From NCBI GenBank assembly GCA_943370355.1, contig CALRQP020000006.1:76809-140808 (forward strand): 64,000 bases of DNA. Reading direction: 5' to 3'. Source of the stretch: JADCGM01 sp943370355. GTDB taxonomy: Bacteria; Pseudomonadota; Alphaproteobacteria; Sphingomonadales; Sphingomonadaceae. The position numbers were made by a program, and so were the translations under genes. Under the pieces are notes generated by a model. The model saw only the letters and a program-made list of their open reading frames with translations, made no database searches and was not told the origin of the DNA. Each line of letters opens with the position of its first letter. Positions within the stretch are counted from its first letter, which is position 1. This document shows, in pieces, positions 1-11,596 of this stretch.

Positions 1-13
1 CATCGACCTTCAT
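1..13 (-). CDS. rplD: 50S ribosomal protein L4, first four codons (partial)
   Basis: Only the first four codons (M-K-V-D) and one further base are present; the gene runs off the left edge. The identification rests on position: rplD follows rplC in the S10 operon of nearly all bacteria. Its ATG lies three bases after the rplC stop codon, so the two are almost certainly cotranscribed. Confidence 0.75.
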
Positions 14-16
14 GGC

Positions 17-757
17 TTAACCTTCCTGACCATCGGTCGCGTCCGCGGCTGCCTCGACGGGCGCCTCGGTCGCGGGTGTGGCCGACTGCTTGACGGAGGC
101 CGGATAGGCAACGCCCTCCGGACGGGGGACCTTGACCGCGTCGCGAACGAGGAGCCACGCGCCCTTGCTGCCGGGGACCGACCCCTTGACGAAGATCAGG
201 CCGCGCTCGACGTCGGTGGACACCACTTCGAGGTTCTGCTGCGTGCGCTGACGGTCGCCCATGTGGCCGGCCATCTTCTTGTTTTTGAAAACCTTGCCCG
301 GATCCTGGCGCTGACCGGTCGAACCGGCCGAACGGTGCGAGACCGAGACGCCGTGGGTCGCGCGCAGGCCGCCGAAGTTCCAGCGCTTCATGACGCCCTG
401 ATAACCCTTGCCCTGCGTCTGGCCCGAGATATCGACCATCTGGCCGGCGATGAAGTGATCTGCGGACAGCGTCGCGCCGACATCGACGAGGGCATCCTCG
501 GCAACACGGAATTCGCGGACGCGCGCCTTCGGTTCCACTTCGGCCTTGCCGAAATGGCCCCGCTCGGGCTTCGTCAGATTCTTTGCCTTCGCAACGCCTG
601 AGCCGACCTGGACCGCCGTATAGCCGTCGTCAGCGAGGGTGCGGTGCGCGACGACCTGGCAATTCTCCAGCGACAGGACCGTGACGGGCACATGGCGCCC
701 GTCATCCTGAAACAGCCGGGTCATCCCCAATTTCTTCGCGATCACGCCAGTGCGCAT
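17..757 (-). CDS. rplC: 50S ribosomal protein L3
   Basis: L3 is an early-assembling large-subunit protein that binds 23S rRNA near the peptidyl transferase centre. The 246-residue product starts with the usual M-R-T-G-V-I-A-K-K-L-G-M-T and carries the central GQRQDPGK loop. Gln151 in this loop corresponds to the glutamine methylated by PrmB in E. coli. The protein is about 37 residues longer than E. coli L3 because of an Ala/Glu-rich, probably disordered tail (about residues 217-246). The start is supported by AAGGA eight bases upstream. It lies 63 bases downstream of rpsJ and three bases before rplD, the standard S10 operon order. Confidence 0.98.
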   Translation of the reverse strand: MRTGVIAKKLGMTRLFQDDGRHVPVTVLSLENCQVVAHRTLADDGYTAVQVGSGVAKAKNLTKPERGHFGKAEVEPKARVREFRVAEDALVDVGATLSADHFIAGQMVDISGQTQGKGYQGVMKRWNFGGLRATHGVSVSHRSAGSTGQRQDPGKVFKNKKMAGHMGDRQRTQQNLEVVSTDVERGLIFVKGSVPGSKGAWLLVRDAVKVPRPEGVAYPASVKQSATPATEAPVEAAADATDGQEG

Positions 758-820
758 GATCTAATTCCTTCCATCAGAGGCCCCCGCGATTGGGGGCATG
801 AGTTGCTACGATCTGCGGGC

Positions 821-1135
821 CTAGGCCTGCAGCTTGATTTCCACGTCCACACCGGCGGCGAGGTCGAGCTTCATCAGCGCATCCACCGTCTGGGGAGTCG
901 GCTGAACGATGTCGAGGAGGCGCTTATAGGTGCGAACTTCGAATTGTTCACGCGATTTCTTATCGACGTGCGGCGAGCGGTTGACCGTGAACTTCTCGAT
1001 GCGCGTCGGCATCGGGATGGGGCCACGGATCGACGCGCCCGTGCGCTTCGCGGTGTCCGCGATCTCGCCGGTGGCCTGGTCGAGCACACGGTGGTCGAAG
1101 GCCTTCAGCCGGATGCGAATGTTCTGCGTTTCCAT
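821..1135 (-). CDS. rpsJ: 30S ribosomal protein S10
   Basis: S10 (NusE) is a small-subunit head protein and also a partner of NusB in antitermination. The 104-residue product has normal family length and the conserved segments KAFDHRVLDQ near the N-terminus, GPIPMPTR in the middle and HVDKKSREQFE in the flexible loop. It is the first gene of the S10 operon and here follows tuf directly, as in many alphaproteobacteria where the str and S10 operons are joined. A strong GC hairpin separates it from tuf. Confidence 0.98.
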   Translation of the reverse strand: METQNIRIRLKAFDHRVLDQATGEIADTAKRTGASIRGPIPMPTRIEKFTVNRSPHVDKKSREQFEVRTYKRLLDIVQPTPQTVDALMKLDLAAGVDVEIKLQA

Positions 1136-1167
1136 CTCAATACCGCTTTATCTTTTCAAAGAACGAA

Positions 1168-1198
1168 GCCGCCCGGCGAGTAAACCCCGCCGGGCGGC
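1168..1198 (-). terminator. GC-rich hairpin between tuf and rpsJ
   Basis: Two perfect 11-base arms (GCCGCCCGGCG and its complement at 1168-1178 and 1188-1198) enclose a nine-base loop. Read on the minus strand, the hairpin follows the tuf stop and is trailed by TTCGTTCTTTG, which is only partly T-rich. It could be a leaky terminator or attenuator lowering read-through from the str operon into the S10 operon. The hairpin is directly visible; its role is inferred. Confidence 0.6.
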
Positions 1199-1208
1199 CG
1201 ATACGCTT

Positions 1209-2402
<1,194 letters not shown>

Positions 2403-2445
2403 CTTGCTCGTCCTCTAGCTTGATCTCGTGATTGGTTGATCCGGC

Positions 2446-4521
2446 TTACGCCAGCTTCGCCTTGACCTCTTCCGCGACGTTTGCGGGCACTTCTTCATAG
2501 TGGCTGAACTGCATCGTGTACTGCGCCCGCCCCTGGGTCATCGACCGCAGCTGGTTGACGTAGCCGAACATGTTCGCCAGCGGCACCATGGCCTCGATCA
2601 CCTGCGCGTTGCCGCGGCTGTCGGTGCCCTGGATCTGTCCGCGCCGCGAGTTCAGGTCGCCGATGCAGTCGCCCATGAAATCCTCAGGGGTGACGACCTC
2701 GACCTTCATCATCGGCTCGAGCAGCTTGATGCCGGCCTTCTGCGCCGCTTCGCGCATGCCGCCGCGGCCCGTGATTTCGAACGCCAGCGCGCTGGAGTCC
2801 ACGTCATGGTACGCGCCGTCGTACAGCGTCGCGGTGAAGTCGATGATCGGGAAGCCGATCAGCGAACCCGACGCTGCAACCTCGCGAATGCCCTTCTCGA
2901 CCGAAGGAATATATTCGCGCGGAATGTTGCCGCCCTTGACCTCGTCCTTGAAGACGACGCCCTGGCCGCGCTCGCCCGGCTCCACCGTGAACTTGATGCG
3001 ACCGAACTGGCCGGAGCCGCCCGACTGCTTCTTGTGGGTGTAATCGACATCGACCTTGCGGGCGAGCGATTCACGGTAAGCCACCTGCGGCGCGCCGACA
3101 TTCGCCTCGACCTTGAACTCGCGGCGCATGCGGTCGACGAGGATCTCGAGGTGGAGCTCGCCCATCCCCTTGATGATCGTCTGGCCGCTCTCCTGGTCCG
3201 AGGTCACGCGGAAGGACGGGTCTTCCTGCGCGAGGCGGTTGAGCGCGATGCCCATCTTTTCCTGGTCGGCCTTGGTCTTCGGCTCGACGGCCACCTCGAT
3301 GACGGGATCCGGGAACTCCATCCGCTCGAGGATGATCGGCGCACCCGGAGCGCACAGCGTGTCGCCGGTCGTCGTGTCCTTCAGGCCAACCAGTGCGACG
3401 ATGTCGCCGGCATAGGCTTCCTTGATGTCTTCGCGGTCGTTCGCATGCATGAGCAGCATGCGGCCGATCTTCTCGCGCTTGTCCTTGACCGAATTCAGCA
3501 CGGTCGAGGCGGCTTCCATCTTGCCCGAATAGATGCGGGCAAAGGTCAGCGTGCCGACGAACGGGTCGGTCATGATCTTGAACGCGAGTGCCGAGAAGGG
3601 CGCATCGTCGGCCGGCGGACGCGTATCGGGCGTCTCGCCGTCGAGCTTCAGGCCCTGCACGTCCTCGATGTCGAGCGGCGACGGCAGATAGTCGACGACC
3701 GCGTCGAGCAGCGGCTGCACGCCCTTGTTCTTGAACGCCGAGCCGCACAGCACCGGCACGAACGAGAAGTTCAGCGTGCCCTTGCGGATCAGCTTCTTCA
3801 GGGTGGCGGTGTCGGGCTCATTGCCCTCCAGATACGCCTCCATGATGTCGTCGTCCTGCTCGACGGCCATCTCGATCAGCTCGGAGCGAGCGATCGCGGC
3901 GGAGTCGGCGAGGTCGGCGGGAATGTCCTGATATTCGAACTTCGCGCCCAGCGACTCTTCGAGCCAGATGATCGCGCGGTTCTCGACCAGATCGACGAGA
4001 CCCTTGAACGAGCCCTCGATGCCGATCGGCAGATAGAGGACGGCCGGACGCGCCCCGAGGCGGTCCTTGATCATCTCGACGCAGCGCTCGAAGTTCGCAC
4101 CGGTGCGGTCGAGCTTGTTGACGAAGCACATGCGCGGAACTTTGTACTTCTCGGCTTGGCGCCACACGGTCTCCGACTGCGGCTCGACGCCCGCAACGCC
4201 GTCGAAGCAGGCAACCGCGCCGTCGAGCACGCGCAGCGAACGCTCGACTTCGATGGTGAAGTCGACGTGGCCGGGGGTGTCGATGATGTTGATCCGGTGA
4301 TCGTTCCAGAAACAGGTCGTCGCAGCGCTGGTGATCGTGATCCCCCGCTCCTGCTCCTGCTCCATCCAGTCCATCGTCGCCGTGCCTTCATGCACTTCGC
4401 CGATCTTGTAGGACTTGCCGGTGTAATAAAGAATACGCTCGGTCGTGGTCGTCTTGCCGGCATCGATGTGGGCCATGATGCCGATGTTGCGATACATCGA
4501 AAGCGGGTGGACGCGTGCCAT
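2446..4521 (-). CDS. fusA: Elongation factor G
   Basis: EF-G is the GTPase that drives ribosomal translocation and, with RRF, ribosome recycling. The 691-residue length is normal. AHIDAGKT (17-24), DTPGH (81-85) and NKLD (135-138) are the GTPase motifs, and domains II-V follow, ending with the typical QFSHYEEVP segment. The gene lies 12 bases after rpsG and 43 bases before tuf within the str operon. Nothing in the sequence suggests a mutated or paralogous (EF-G2-like) form. Confidence 0.99.
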   Translation of the reverse strand: MARVHPLSMYRNIGIMAHIDAGKTTTTERILYYTGKSYKIGEVHEGTATMDWMEQEQERGITITSAATTCFWNDHRINIIDTPGHVDFTIEVERSLRVLDGAVACFDGVAGVEPQSETVWRQAEKYKVPRMCFVNKLDRTGANFERCVEMIKDRLGARPAVLYLPIGIEGSFKGLVDLVENRAIIWLEESLGAKFEYQDIPADLADSAAIARSELIEMAVEQDDDIMEAYLEGNEPDTATLKKLIRKGTLNFSFVPVLCGSAFKNKGVQPLLDAVVDYLPSPLDIEDVQGLKLDGETPDTRPPADDAPFSALAFKIMTDPFVGTLTFARIYSGKMEAASTVLNSVKDKREKIGRMLLMHANDREDIKEAYAGDIVALVGLKDTTTGDTLCAPGAPIILERMEFPDPVIEVAVEPKTKADQEKMGIALNRLAQEDPSFRVTSDQESGQTIIKGMGELHLEILVDRMRREFKVEANVGAPQVAYRESLARKVDVDYTHKKQSGGSGQFGRIKFTVEPGERGQGVVFKDEVKGGNIPREYIPSVEKGIREVAASGSLIGFPIIDFTATLYDGAYHDVDSSALAFEITGRGGMREAAQKAGIKLLEPMMKVEVVTPEDFMGDCIGDLNSRRGQIQGTDSRGNAQVIEAMVPLANMFGYVNQLRSMTQGRAQYTMQFSHYEEVPANVAEEVKAKLA

Positions 4522-4533
4522 GACGGTTTCCAG

Positions 4534-5004
4534 CTACCAGCGGTAATGCGAGAAGGCGCGGTTGGCTTCGGCCATCCGGTGCGTATCTTCGCGCTTCTTG
4601 ACGGCGGTGCCGCGGTTGTTCGCGGCATCCATGAGCTCGCCCGACAGGCGCGCGGCCATGGTGTGTTCGCTGCGGTTGCGCGCAGCGCCGATCAGCCAGC
4701 GGATCGCCAGCGCCTGGCTGCGCTCGGGACGCACCTCGACGGGGACCTGATAGGTCGCACCACCAACGCGGCGGCTGCGCACCTCAATGGCCGGGCGAAC
4801 ATTCGCCAGCGCATCGTGGAACACACCGATCGGCTCGCGGCGGGCGCGCTGCTCGACGACGTCGAGGGCTCCGTAAACGATCTGCTCGGCAACCGACTTC
4901 TTCCCCTCGTACATGACGAGGTTCATGAACTTGGTGAGCGTGACGTCCCCGTAACGGGGATCGGGCAGGATTTCGCGCTTCTCTGGGCGACGGCGACGTG
5001 ACAT
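4534..5004 (-). CDS. rpsG: 30S ribosomal protein S7
   Basis: S7 nucleates assembly of the 30S head domain and contacts the E-site tRNA. The 156-residue product matches the short-form bacterial length and has the conserved stretches DPRYGD, KFMNLVMYEGKK and GGATYQVPVEV, ending with AFSHYRW. It sits 12 bases downstream of rpsL and 12 bases upstream of fusA, the classical str operon order. Confidence 0.99.
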   Translation of the reverse strand: MSRRRRPEKREILPDPRYGDVTLTKFMNLVMYEGKKSVAEQIVYGALDVVEQRARREPIGVFHDALANVRPAIEVRSRRVGGATYQVPVEVRPERSQALAIRWLIGAARNRSEHTMAARLSGELMDAANNRGTAVKKREDTHRMAEANRAFSHYRW

Positions 5005-5016
5005 CGGATTCGTTCC

Positions 5017-5388
5017 TTACTTCGGCCGCTTGGCGCCGTACTTCGAACGGCTCTGCTTGCGATCCTTGACGCCCTGCGTGTCGAGCACGCCGCGCAGCAC
5101 ATGGTAACGCACGCCGGGAAGATCCTTCACGCGGCCGCCGCGGATGAGCACGACCGAATGCTCCTGCAGGTTATGGCCTTCGCCGGGGATGTAGCCGATG
5201 ACTTCGAAACCGTTGGTCAGGCGCACCTTGGCAACCTTGCGGAGCGCCGAGTTCGGCTTCTTCGGCGTCGTCGTATAGACGCGCGTGCAGACGCCGCGCT
5301 TCTGCGGGCAGGACTCCATCGCAGGCGCGGTTTCGCGCACTCGCTGCGGCGTGCGGCCCTTGCGGACCAGCTGGTTAATCGTCGGCAT
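5017..5388 (-). CDS. rpsL: 30S ribosomal protein S12
   Basis: S12 lies at the decoding centre of the 30S subunit. The 123-residue product begins MPTINQLVRKG. It carries Lys43 (in TTPKKPNSALRK) and Lys88-Pro91 (in GGRVKDLPGV), the residues that are changed in streptomycin-resistant mutants elsewhere, so the wild-type, streptomycin-sensitive sequence is present. It is the first gene of the str operon; its promoter must lie in the 5389-5660 interval. Confidence 0.99.
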   Translation of the reverse strand: MPTINQLVRKGRTPQRVRETAPAMESCPQKRGVCTRVYTTTPKKPNSALRKVAKVRLTNGFEVIGYIPGEGHNLQEHSVVLIRGGRVKDLPGVRYHVLRGVLDTQGVKDRKQSRSKYGAKRPK

Positions 5389-5721
5389 CCGTGCTTCAGG
5401 CCTTCAACATCTTCGCCGCAAGCGGCAGTGAATTCACTCGACATGCGCCAATAGCGATACCCCGCCAGAAGACGGGAGCCATCTGCGAGGCGATGCCGGA
5501 ACCAACTCAGGTCCGGCCGGACCCCGCTCACGCATGTGCGTATCTAAACTCGTTCCAGGACAGCGTTTAGGATGAACACCTACCACCAGCCCGCGAGCGA
5601 GGGCGGCCTATACGGGGAGTCGCGCGACGACGCAACCCCCCCTCGGGGATGCACGGTGTCTCAGTTCGAATGTCTTGTTGTGGGTGGTTAGCGGACGTTG
5701 TCTTTACCTTGCCGGGGAGGC
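5389..5721. other. Intergenic region upstream of rpsL
   Basis: This gene-free stretch of 333 bases must hold the str operon promoter, read on the minus strand. A TAGATA hexamer on the minus strand near 5540 is a possible -10 element, but no convincing -35 is seen. A perfect 12-base palindrome GTCCGGCCGGAC occupies 5511-5522. The right-hand end contains one copy of a dispersed repeat (5669-5699). No ORF with coding character was found. Confidence 0.5.
5669..5699 (+). repeat. Dispersed short repeat, copy 1
   Basis: The segment starts AATGTC and ends GCGGACGTT, so its ends are nearly inverted repeats of each other. It shares the pattern AATGTC-N3-TT-N-TGGGTGG-N-TAGC with the copy at 37086. Together with the copy at 6800-6830 it brackets an AT-richer islet. 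The adjoining TCTCAGTTCGAATGTC (5659-5674) also recurs inverted at 6825-6840 with one mismatch. Confidence 0.6.
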
Positions 5722-6003
5722 ATGAAGCGTGAATGTCGATCTACGAAAAACCCCGGATTTTTTATGATATGGACCTTTGTCGTCTTTATCAGTTTCCCGA
5801 TATGGATGACTATTCTAACTCGCTATTTTGGTGAGACAGGGAAAATAATCGGCGGCGCTTTTTGGCTTGGCCACGGCTTCGTTATGCTCGCTATCTTCCG
5901 CTGTCCTACCTGCAGTCGTTCGCTGTTCATGCGGGGCATATGGAGCGTGCCATGGCCCGCTAGGATTTGCGGCAAGTGTGGAACCGATTTGACGGTCGCC
6001 TAG
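5722..6003 (+). CDS. Small membrane protein with C-terminal zinc-ribbon-like cysteines
   Basis: Family not recognised. From the ATG at 5722 the product is 93 residues. It has two hydrophobic segments (MIWTFVVFISFPIWM and GHGFVMLAIF) followed by CPTC and CGKCG, a four-cysteine pattern typical of a small zinc ribbon. The start is uncertain: GGGGAGG sits only one base before this ATG, and an internal ATG at 5764, just before the first helix, is possible. Base composition is much poorer in GC than the flanking genes, which suggests acquired DNA. Function unknown. Confidence 0.5.
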   Translation: MKRECRSTKNPGFFMIWTFVVFISFPIWMTILTRYFGETGKIIGGAFWLGHGFVMLAIFRCPTCSRSLFMRGIWSVPWPARICGKCGTDLTVA

Positions 6004-6059
6004 CCTATCTGACTTTCTGCAACGGTTTCGCAACAGGTAATAGGATCTACACAAACGCC

Positions 6060-6365
6060 ATGGAAAAGCGACTGACAATCCGATCCCCATTCTTTGCGAT
6101 CGGAATTGGACTTGCATTGGGGATGTCATTTGCGATCTTCAGTCTTGCTGCGTTGAGATTTGGGTTTTTATACAATTCAGGTATGTTCTTATTTGTAGTC
6201 TGCCCATTTATATTTTACGCCCTTGGCGCTGAGTCTGACTCTCTCCTAAATGTAGTGATAATATGCTTGATAGGAAATTCATTGTTGTATGCTGCTATAG
6301 TATATATATTGTGGGTATTTTCAATATTCACTAGGCGATTGGCAAAGTCACTAAAAGTTCATTAG
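6060..6365 (+). CDS. Hypothetical membrane protein, three predicted helices
   Basis: No family recognised. From the ATG at 6060 the product is 101 residues with a short basic N-terminus (M-E-K-R-L-T-I-R) and three long hydrophobic stretches, about residues 10-32, 40-56 and 63-92, then a basic tail ending K-S-L-K-V-H. The DNA is strikingly AT-rich for this genome (runs such as TATATATATTG), in contrast to the 65-70% GC feel of the neighbours. It follows the zinc-ribbon membrane ORF by 56 bases in the same direction. Confidence 0.5.
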   Translation: MEKRLTIRSPFFAIGIGLALGMSFAIFSLAALRFGFLYNSGMFLFVVCPFIFYALGAESDSLLNVVIICLIGNSLLYAAIVYILWVFSIFTRRLAKSLKVH

Positions 6366-6420
6366 AGTAAATATTTCATTCTGCAGCGCCCAATATTGGT
6401 AAAGGTTTGGCAATGGGTTA

Positions 6421-6433
6421 GGTCACGGTGACC
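6421..6433. promoter_or_regulatory. Perfect 13-base palindrome, possible operator
   Basis: GGTCAC-G-GTGACC is a perfect inverted repeat in the otherwise gene-free interval 6366-6603. Such a short dyad could be a regulator binding site, but no promoter elements were recognised next to it, so the call is tentative. Confidence 0.25.
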
Positions 6434-6603
6434 TGCGCTTAATCACAGATCACTGGCGCCAACGCGCGCAGCGCACGGCTACCATCCCGAAACAAGCGTC
6501 TCCGCAATTAGGAAGCGCCAACGGCTGCTCGCATATCTGAATTGGAGTTTTTAGCCGACCAAACTGATGACCCTTTGCCCCCAGCAGTGGGTGGCTATCG
6601 GAG

Positions 6604-6765
6604 CTATTGCTGTTCCTCCGCAAGTCGCTTGAGCAGAGCTGCAAGAACAAGCGCATCCTCTTCGCTCATTTCCACAGGGTCGCCATGCGGCTCCGAGGTC
6701 TTGATGTGGATGCCGCCATCGACCCAAACGCTCACGTGTTCGACGGGCTCATAAACTTTCGACAT
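6604..6765 (-). CDS. Hypothetical 53-residue protein
   Basis: No family recognised. The product begins MSKVYEPVEHVSVWVDGG and ends in an Ala/Leu/Glu-rich helix (MSEEDALVLAALLKRLAEE). The start is well supported: GGAGG lies five bases upstream of the ATG at 6765. The protein is acidic and soluble with no signal peptide. A copy of the dispersed repeat (6800-6830) lies 35 bases upstream, at the likely promoter. A beta-strand N-terminal half plus one helix would suit a small regulatory or antitoxin-like fold, but that is speculation. Confidence 0.65.
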   Translation of the reverse strand: MSKVYEPVEHVSVWVDGGIHIKTSEPHGDPVEMSEEDALVLAALLKRLAEEQQ

Positions 6766-6799
6766 GGCACCTCCGCGTAGCAAGATGCCGGAACGGCAC

Positions 6800-6830
6800 A
6801 ATGTCCGCAAAGGAGTCGGTAGCGGACATT
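6800..6830. repeat. Dispersed short repeat, copy 2 (inverted repeat)
   Basis: AATGTCCGC (6800-6808) and its exact complement GCGGACATT (6822-6830) flank a 13-base centre containing GGAGTCGGTA. The first 24 bases match the copies at 37314 and (inverted) 51781 closely. It can form a hairpin on either strand. Confidence 0.65.
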
Positions 6831-6870
6831 CAAACTGAGATACGCCCCGGGGATGATCCCACCACCCCCC

Positions 6871-7164
6871 TCAATGCACCGACGGCCCGACCCCCTGCTC
6901 GCGCAGCATCGCCAGCGCGTCCTGATATTCCCGCCGGTGCCGCCGCCAGCCGATCTGGCAATCGGCATAGGCATAGCCGCCATAGATCGCCGCCGCCCCG
7001 GCCCAGCCGAGCCAGACCGGCACCCCCAGCGACTGGAACACCAGATACAGCCCGATCAGCGCCACCCCGAACCCTGCCGCCGTCAGCGCGGCGGCAACGG
7101 GCTGGTCGGGCGGCGGGGGAGCCTTCTCGCGCGCAACGGCGGCGGCCTGTTCGAAAATGTCCAT
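6871..7164 (-). CDS. Hypothetical protein with two membrane helices
   Basis: Family not recognised. The 97-residue product has a proline-rich segment (A-P-P-P-P-D-Q-P) after a short amphipathic N-terminus. Two hydrophobic helices follow (about residues 24-42 and 49-66), then a charged C-terminal tail (GWRRHRREYQDALAMLREQG) likely facing the cytoplasm. Codon bias matches the core genome, unlike the AT-rich ORFs to its left. It is transcribed away from the SOS-type promoter at 7274-7303. Confidence 0.65.
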   Translation of the reverse strand: MDIFEQAAAVAREKAPPPPDQPVAAALTAAGFGVALIGLYLVFQSLGVPVWLGWAGAAAIYGGYAYADCQIGWRRHRREYQDALAMLREQGVGPSVH

Positions 7165-7273
7165 GCCTGCGGCTTAGCGAGGCACATCACCCCGATCAAC
7201 GGCTGGCCCGTCGCCCGCGTCTCCGCTTCGGCGGCGGCACAGCAGCGCGGCCGGCTCCGGATGCGGCAGCGGA

Positions 7274-7303
7274 TTGACAAACGAACATGTTCCTGTTATG
7301 TTC
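7274..7303 (+). promoter_or_regulatory. SOS-type promoter with LexA box, no obvious target gene
   Basis: TTGACA (7274-7279) and TATGTT (7297-7302) are separated by 17 bases, a good sigma-70 type promoter. GTTC-N7-GTTC (7289-7303) overlaps the -10 exactly; this is the alphaproteobacterial LexA operator consensus. Reading rightwards there is no ORF of note before the 3' end of the opposing amidohydrolase gene at 7434. Reading leftwards, the nearest start is 6871-7164 on the minus strand. Confidence 0.6.
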
Positions 7304-7433
7304 TTGGGCTGTCAGGCCGTCTGGCACCGCTCTTTCTCACCACGAGCCCACGTAACAAAATTGCCGAAATCCCGTGTCCCGCGCAACGTGAACACAGATT
7401 GTCCGCGAAGTTTGCGAAGTTAAGCCGGACGAC

Positions 7434-8705
7434 TCACTTGCCCGGCGACTTCTCGACCACGCCGCCCTTCATCACGAACGGCACGCTTTCCAACAGCCGC
7501 ACATCGGCGGTCGGGTCGCCGGCCACGGCGATCAGGTCGCCGTAGCGCCCCGCCGCAATCGCGCCGACATCCTTCGACCGGCCGAGCGCCTCGCCCGCGC
7601 TGACCGTCGCCGCCTGGATCGCCTGCATCGGGGTCATGCCCCATTCGACCATCTTGGCGAACTGCTTGCCATTGTCGCCGTGCGGATAGACGCCGGCATC
7701 GGTGCCGAACAGCATCTTGACCCCTGCCTTCGTCGCCCGCTGGAAGGTCTGGCGCTGCTTGAGGCCGATCTCCTTTTCCTTGGCAAGGCTCGACGGCAGC
7801 GTGCCATTGGCCGTCCCGGTCGCAAGGATATAGTCGTCGTTGTAGACATCCATGTCGAACCAGGTGCCAGCCTTCTTCGCCTCGGCAATCGCGGCGTCGC
7901 TGGCGAGGCTCGCATGTTCGATCGTATCGACCCCGGCCTTGATCGCCGCGCGGATGCCCTCGTCGCCATGCGCATGCGCCGCGACCTTCATGTCGGCCAG
8001 ATGCGCCTCCTCGACGATCGCGCGCATCTCACCTTCCGTCAGCTGCTGCGCGCCCACGCTGTCGGCAAGCGAGAACACCCCGCCGGTAGCGCAGATCTTG
8101 ATGACCTCCGCGCCATATTTCTTGAGCCAGCGCACCTTCTTGCGCGCCTCGTCCGGGCTGTCGATCTGCGAAGGAGCCTTGTAATCATAGGAGGGCGGCA
8201 TGCCGGTGTCGTCGCAGTGGCCGCCCGTCGCGCCGATCGCCCAGGTCGCCGTCACGATGCGCGGCCCCGGCACCCAGCCGCCGTCGACCGCCTGCCGCAG
8301 CGCCACGTCGCCAAAGTCCGACGACCCGACATTGCGGACCGTCGTGAACCCGGCATCGAGCGTCTTCTTGGCATTGGCGACGCCGACCGCCGTCCAGAAG
8401 CTGTCGGTATATTCAAGCCGCCGGTAGCCGCCGATCTCGGCGAGGCTGGTCAGATGGACATGCATGTCGATGAGCCCCGGCAGGATGGTCATCCCCGGCA
8501 GATCGACCCGCCGCGCCCCAGCCGGCGTCGCCACGCTTCCGCTGCCCACCGAGACAATCCGCCCATCCGTGATCACGACCACCGGCTTGTCGACGGTCCG
8601 CCCAGCCACGACATCGACCATCCGGTCGGCGGTCACGACAACGGTATCCGCCTGCGCCGCACTCGCCGCGAACAGCGCCACCGCGCCCAGAACCACATGC
8701 TTCAC
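7434..8705 (-). CDS. Secreted metal-dependent amidohydrolase (imidazolonepropionase-like)
   Basis: The product has the amidohydrolase layout: a beta-sandwich segment, HVHLTS for the first two metal ligands (in GLIDMHVHLTS), a lysine/histidine region (KICATGG; VAAHAHGDEG; TIEHAS) and a final aspartate in GTDAGVYPHGD. An N-terminal signal peptide ends near A-A-Q-A. A GTG at 8705 is chosen because GGGGAG lies six bases upstream; an ATG at 8723 would add six residues. Relatives act on peptides, including Xaa-Pro dipeptides, or on lactam rings; the substrate here cannot be told. The gene is monocistronic, 51 bases downstream of secA on the same strand. Confidence 0.85.
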   Translation of the reverse strand: MKHVVLGAVALFAASAAQADTVVVTADRMVDVVAGRTVDKPVVVITDGRIVSVGSGSVATPAGARRVDLPGMTILPGLIDMHVHLTSLAEIGGYRRLEYTDSFWTAVGVANAKKTLDAGFTTVRNVGSSDFGDVALRQAVDGGWVPGPRIVTATWAIGATGGHCDDTGMPPSYDYKAPSQIDSPDEARKKVRWLKKYGAEVIKICATGGVFSLADSVGAQQLTEGEMRAIVEEAHLADMKVAAHAHGDEGIRAAIKAGVDTIEHASLASDAAIAEAKKAGTWFDMDVYNDDYILATGTANGTLPSSLAKEKEIGLKQRQTFQRATKAGVKMLFGTDAGVYPHGDNGKQFAKMVEWGMTPMQAIQAATVSAGEALGRSKDVGAIAAGRYGDLIAVAGDPTADVRLLESVPFVMKGGVVEKSPGK

Positions 8706-8756
8706 GCCCGTCTCCCCACCCATGTCAGGCGCGGGTCGTAACATGGCGGACGGGCG

Positions 8757-11495
<2,739 letters not shown>

Positions 11496-11596
11496 GACAA
11501 TACCTTGAAAGCGGGCGCGCAGCGCCCAGCGACGAACCGGCGGGATTTAGGGTCGAGGGTGCCGATAGTCAATTGAAGCGCTGCGCCGGCCGCTCG

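Noticed and set aside
2500..5001. Very long open frame antisense to fusA and rpsG
   Set aside because: High GC and strong codon bias of fusA leave the antisense frame open; the translation is rich in Arg, Leu and Asp with no family likeness.
7288..7545. Plus-strand frame downstream of the SOS promoter
   Set aside because: It has no start after the promoter and runs into the amidohydrolase gene on the other strand with an Arg/Pro/Ser-rich shadow product.
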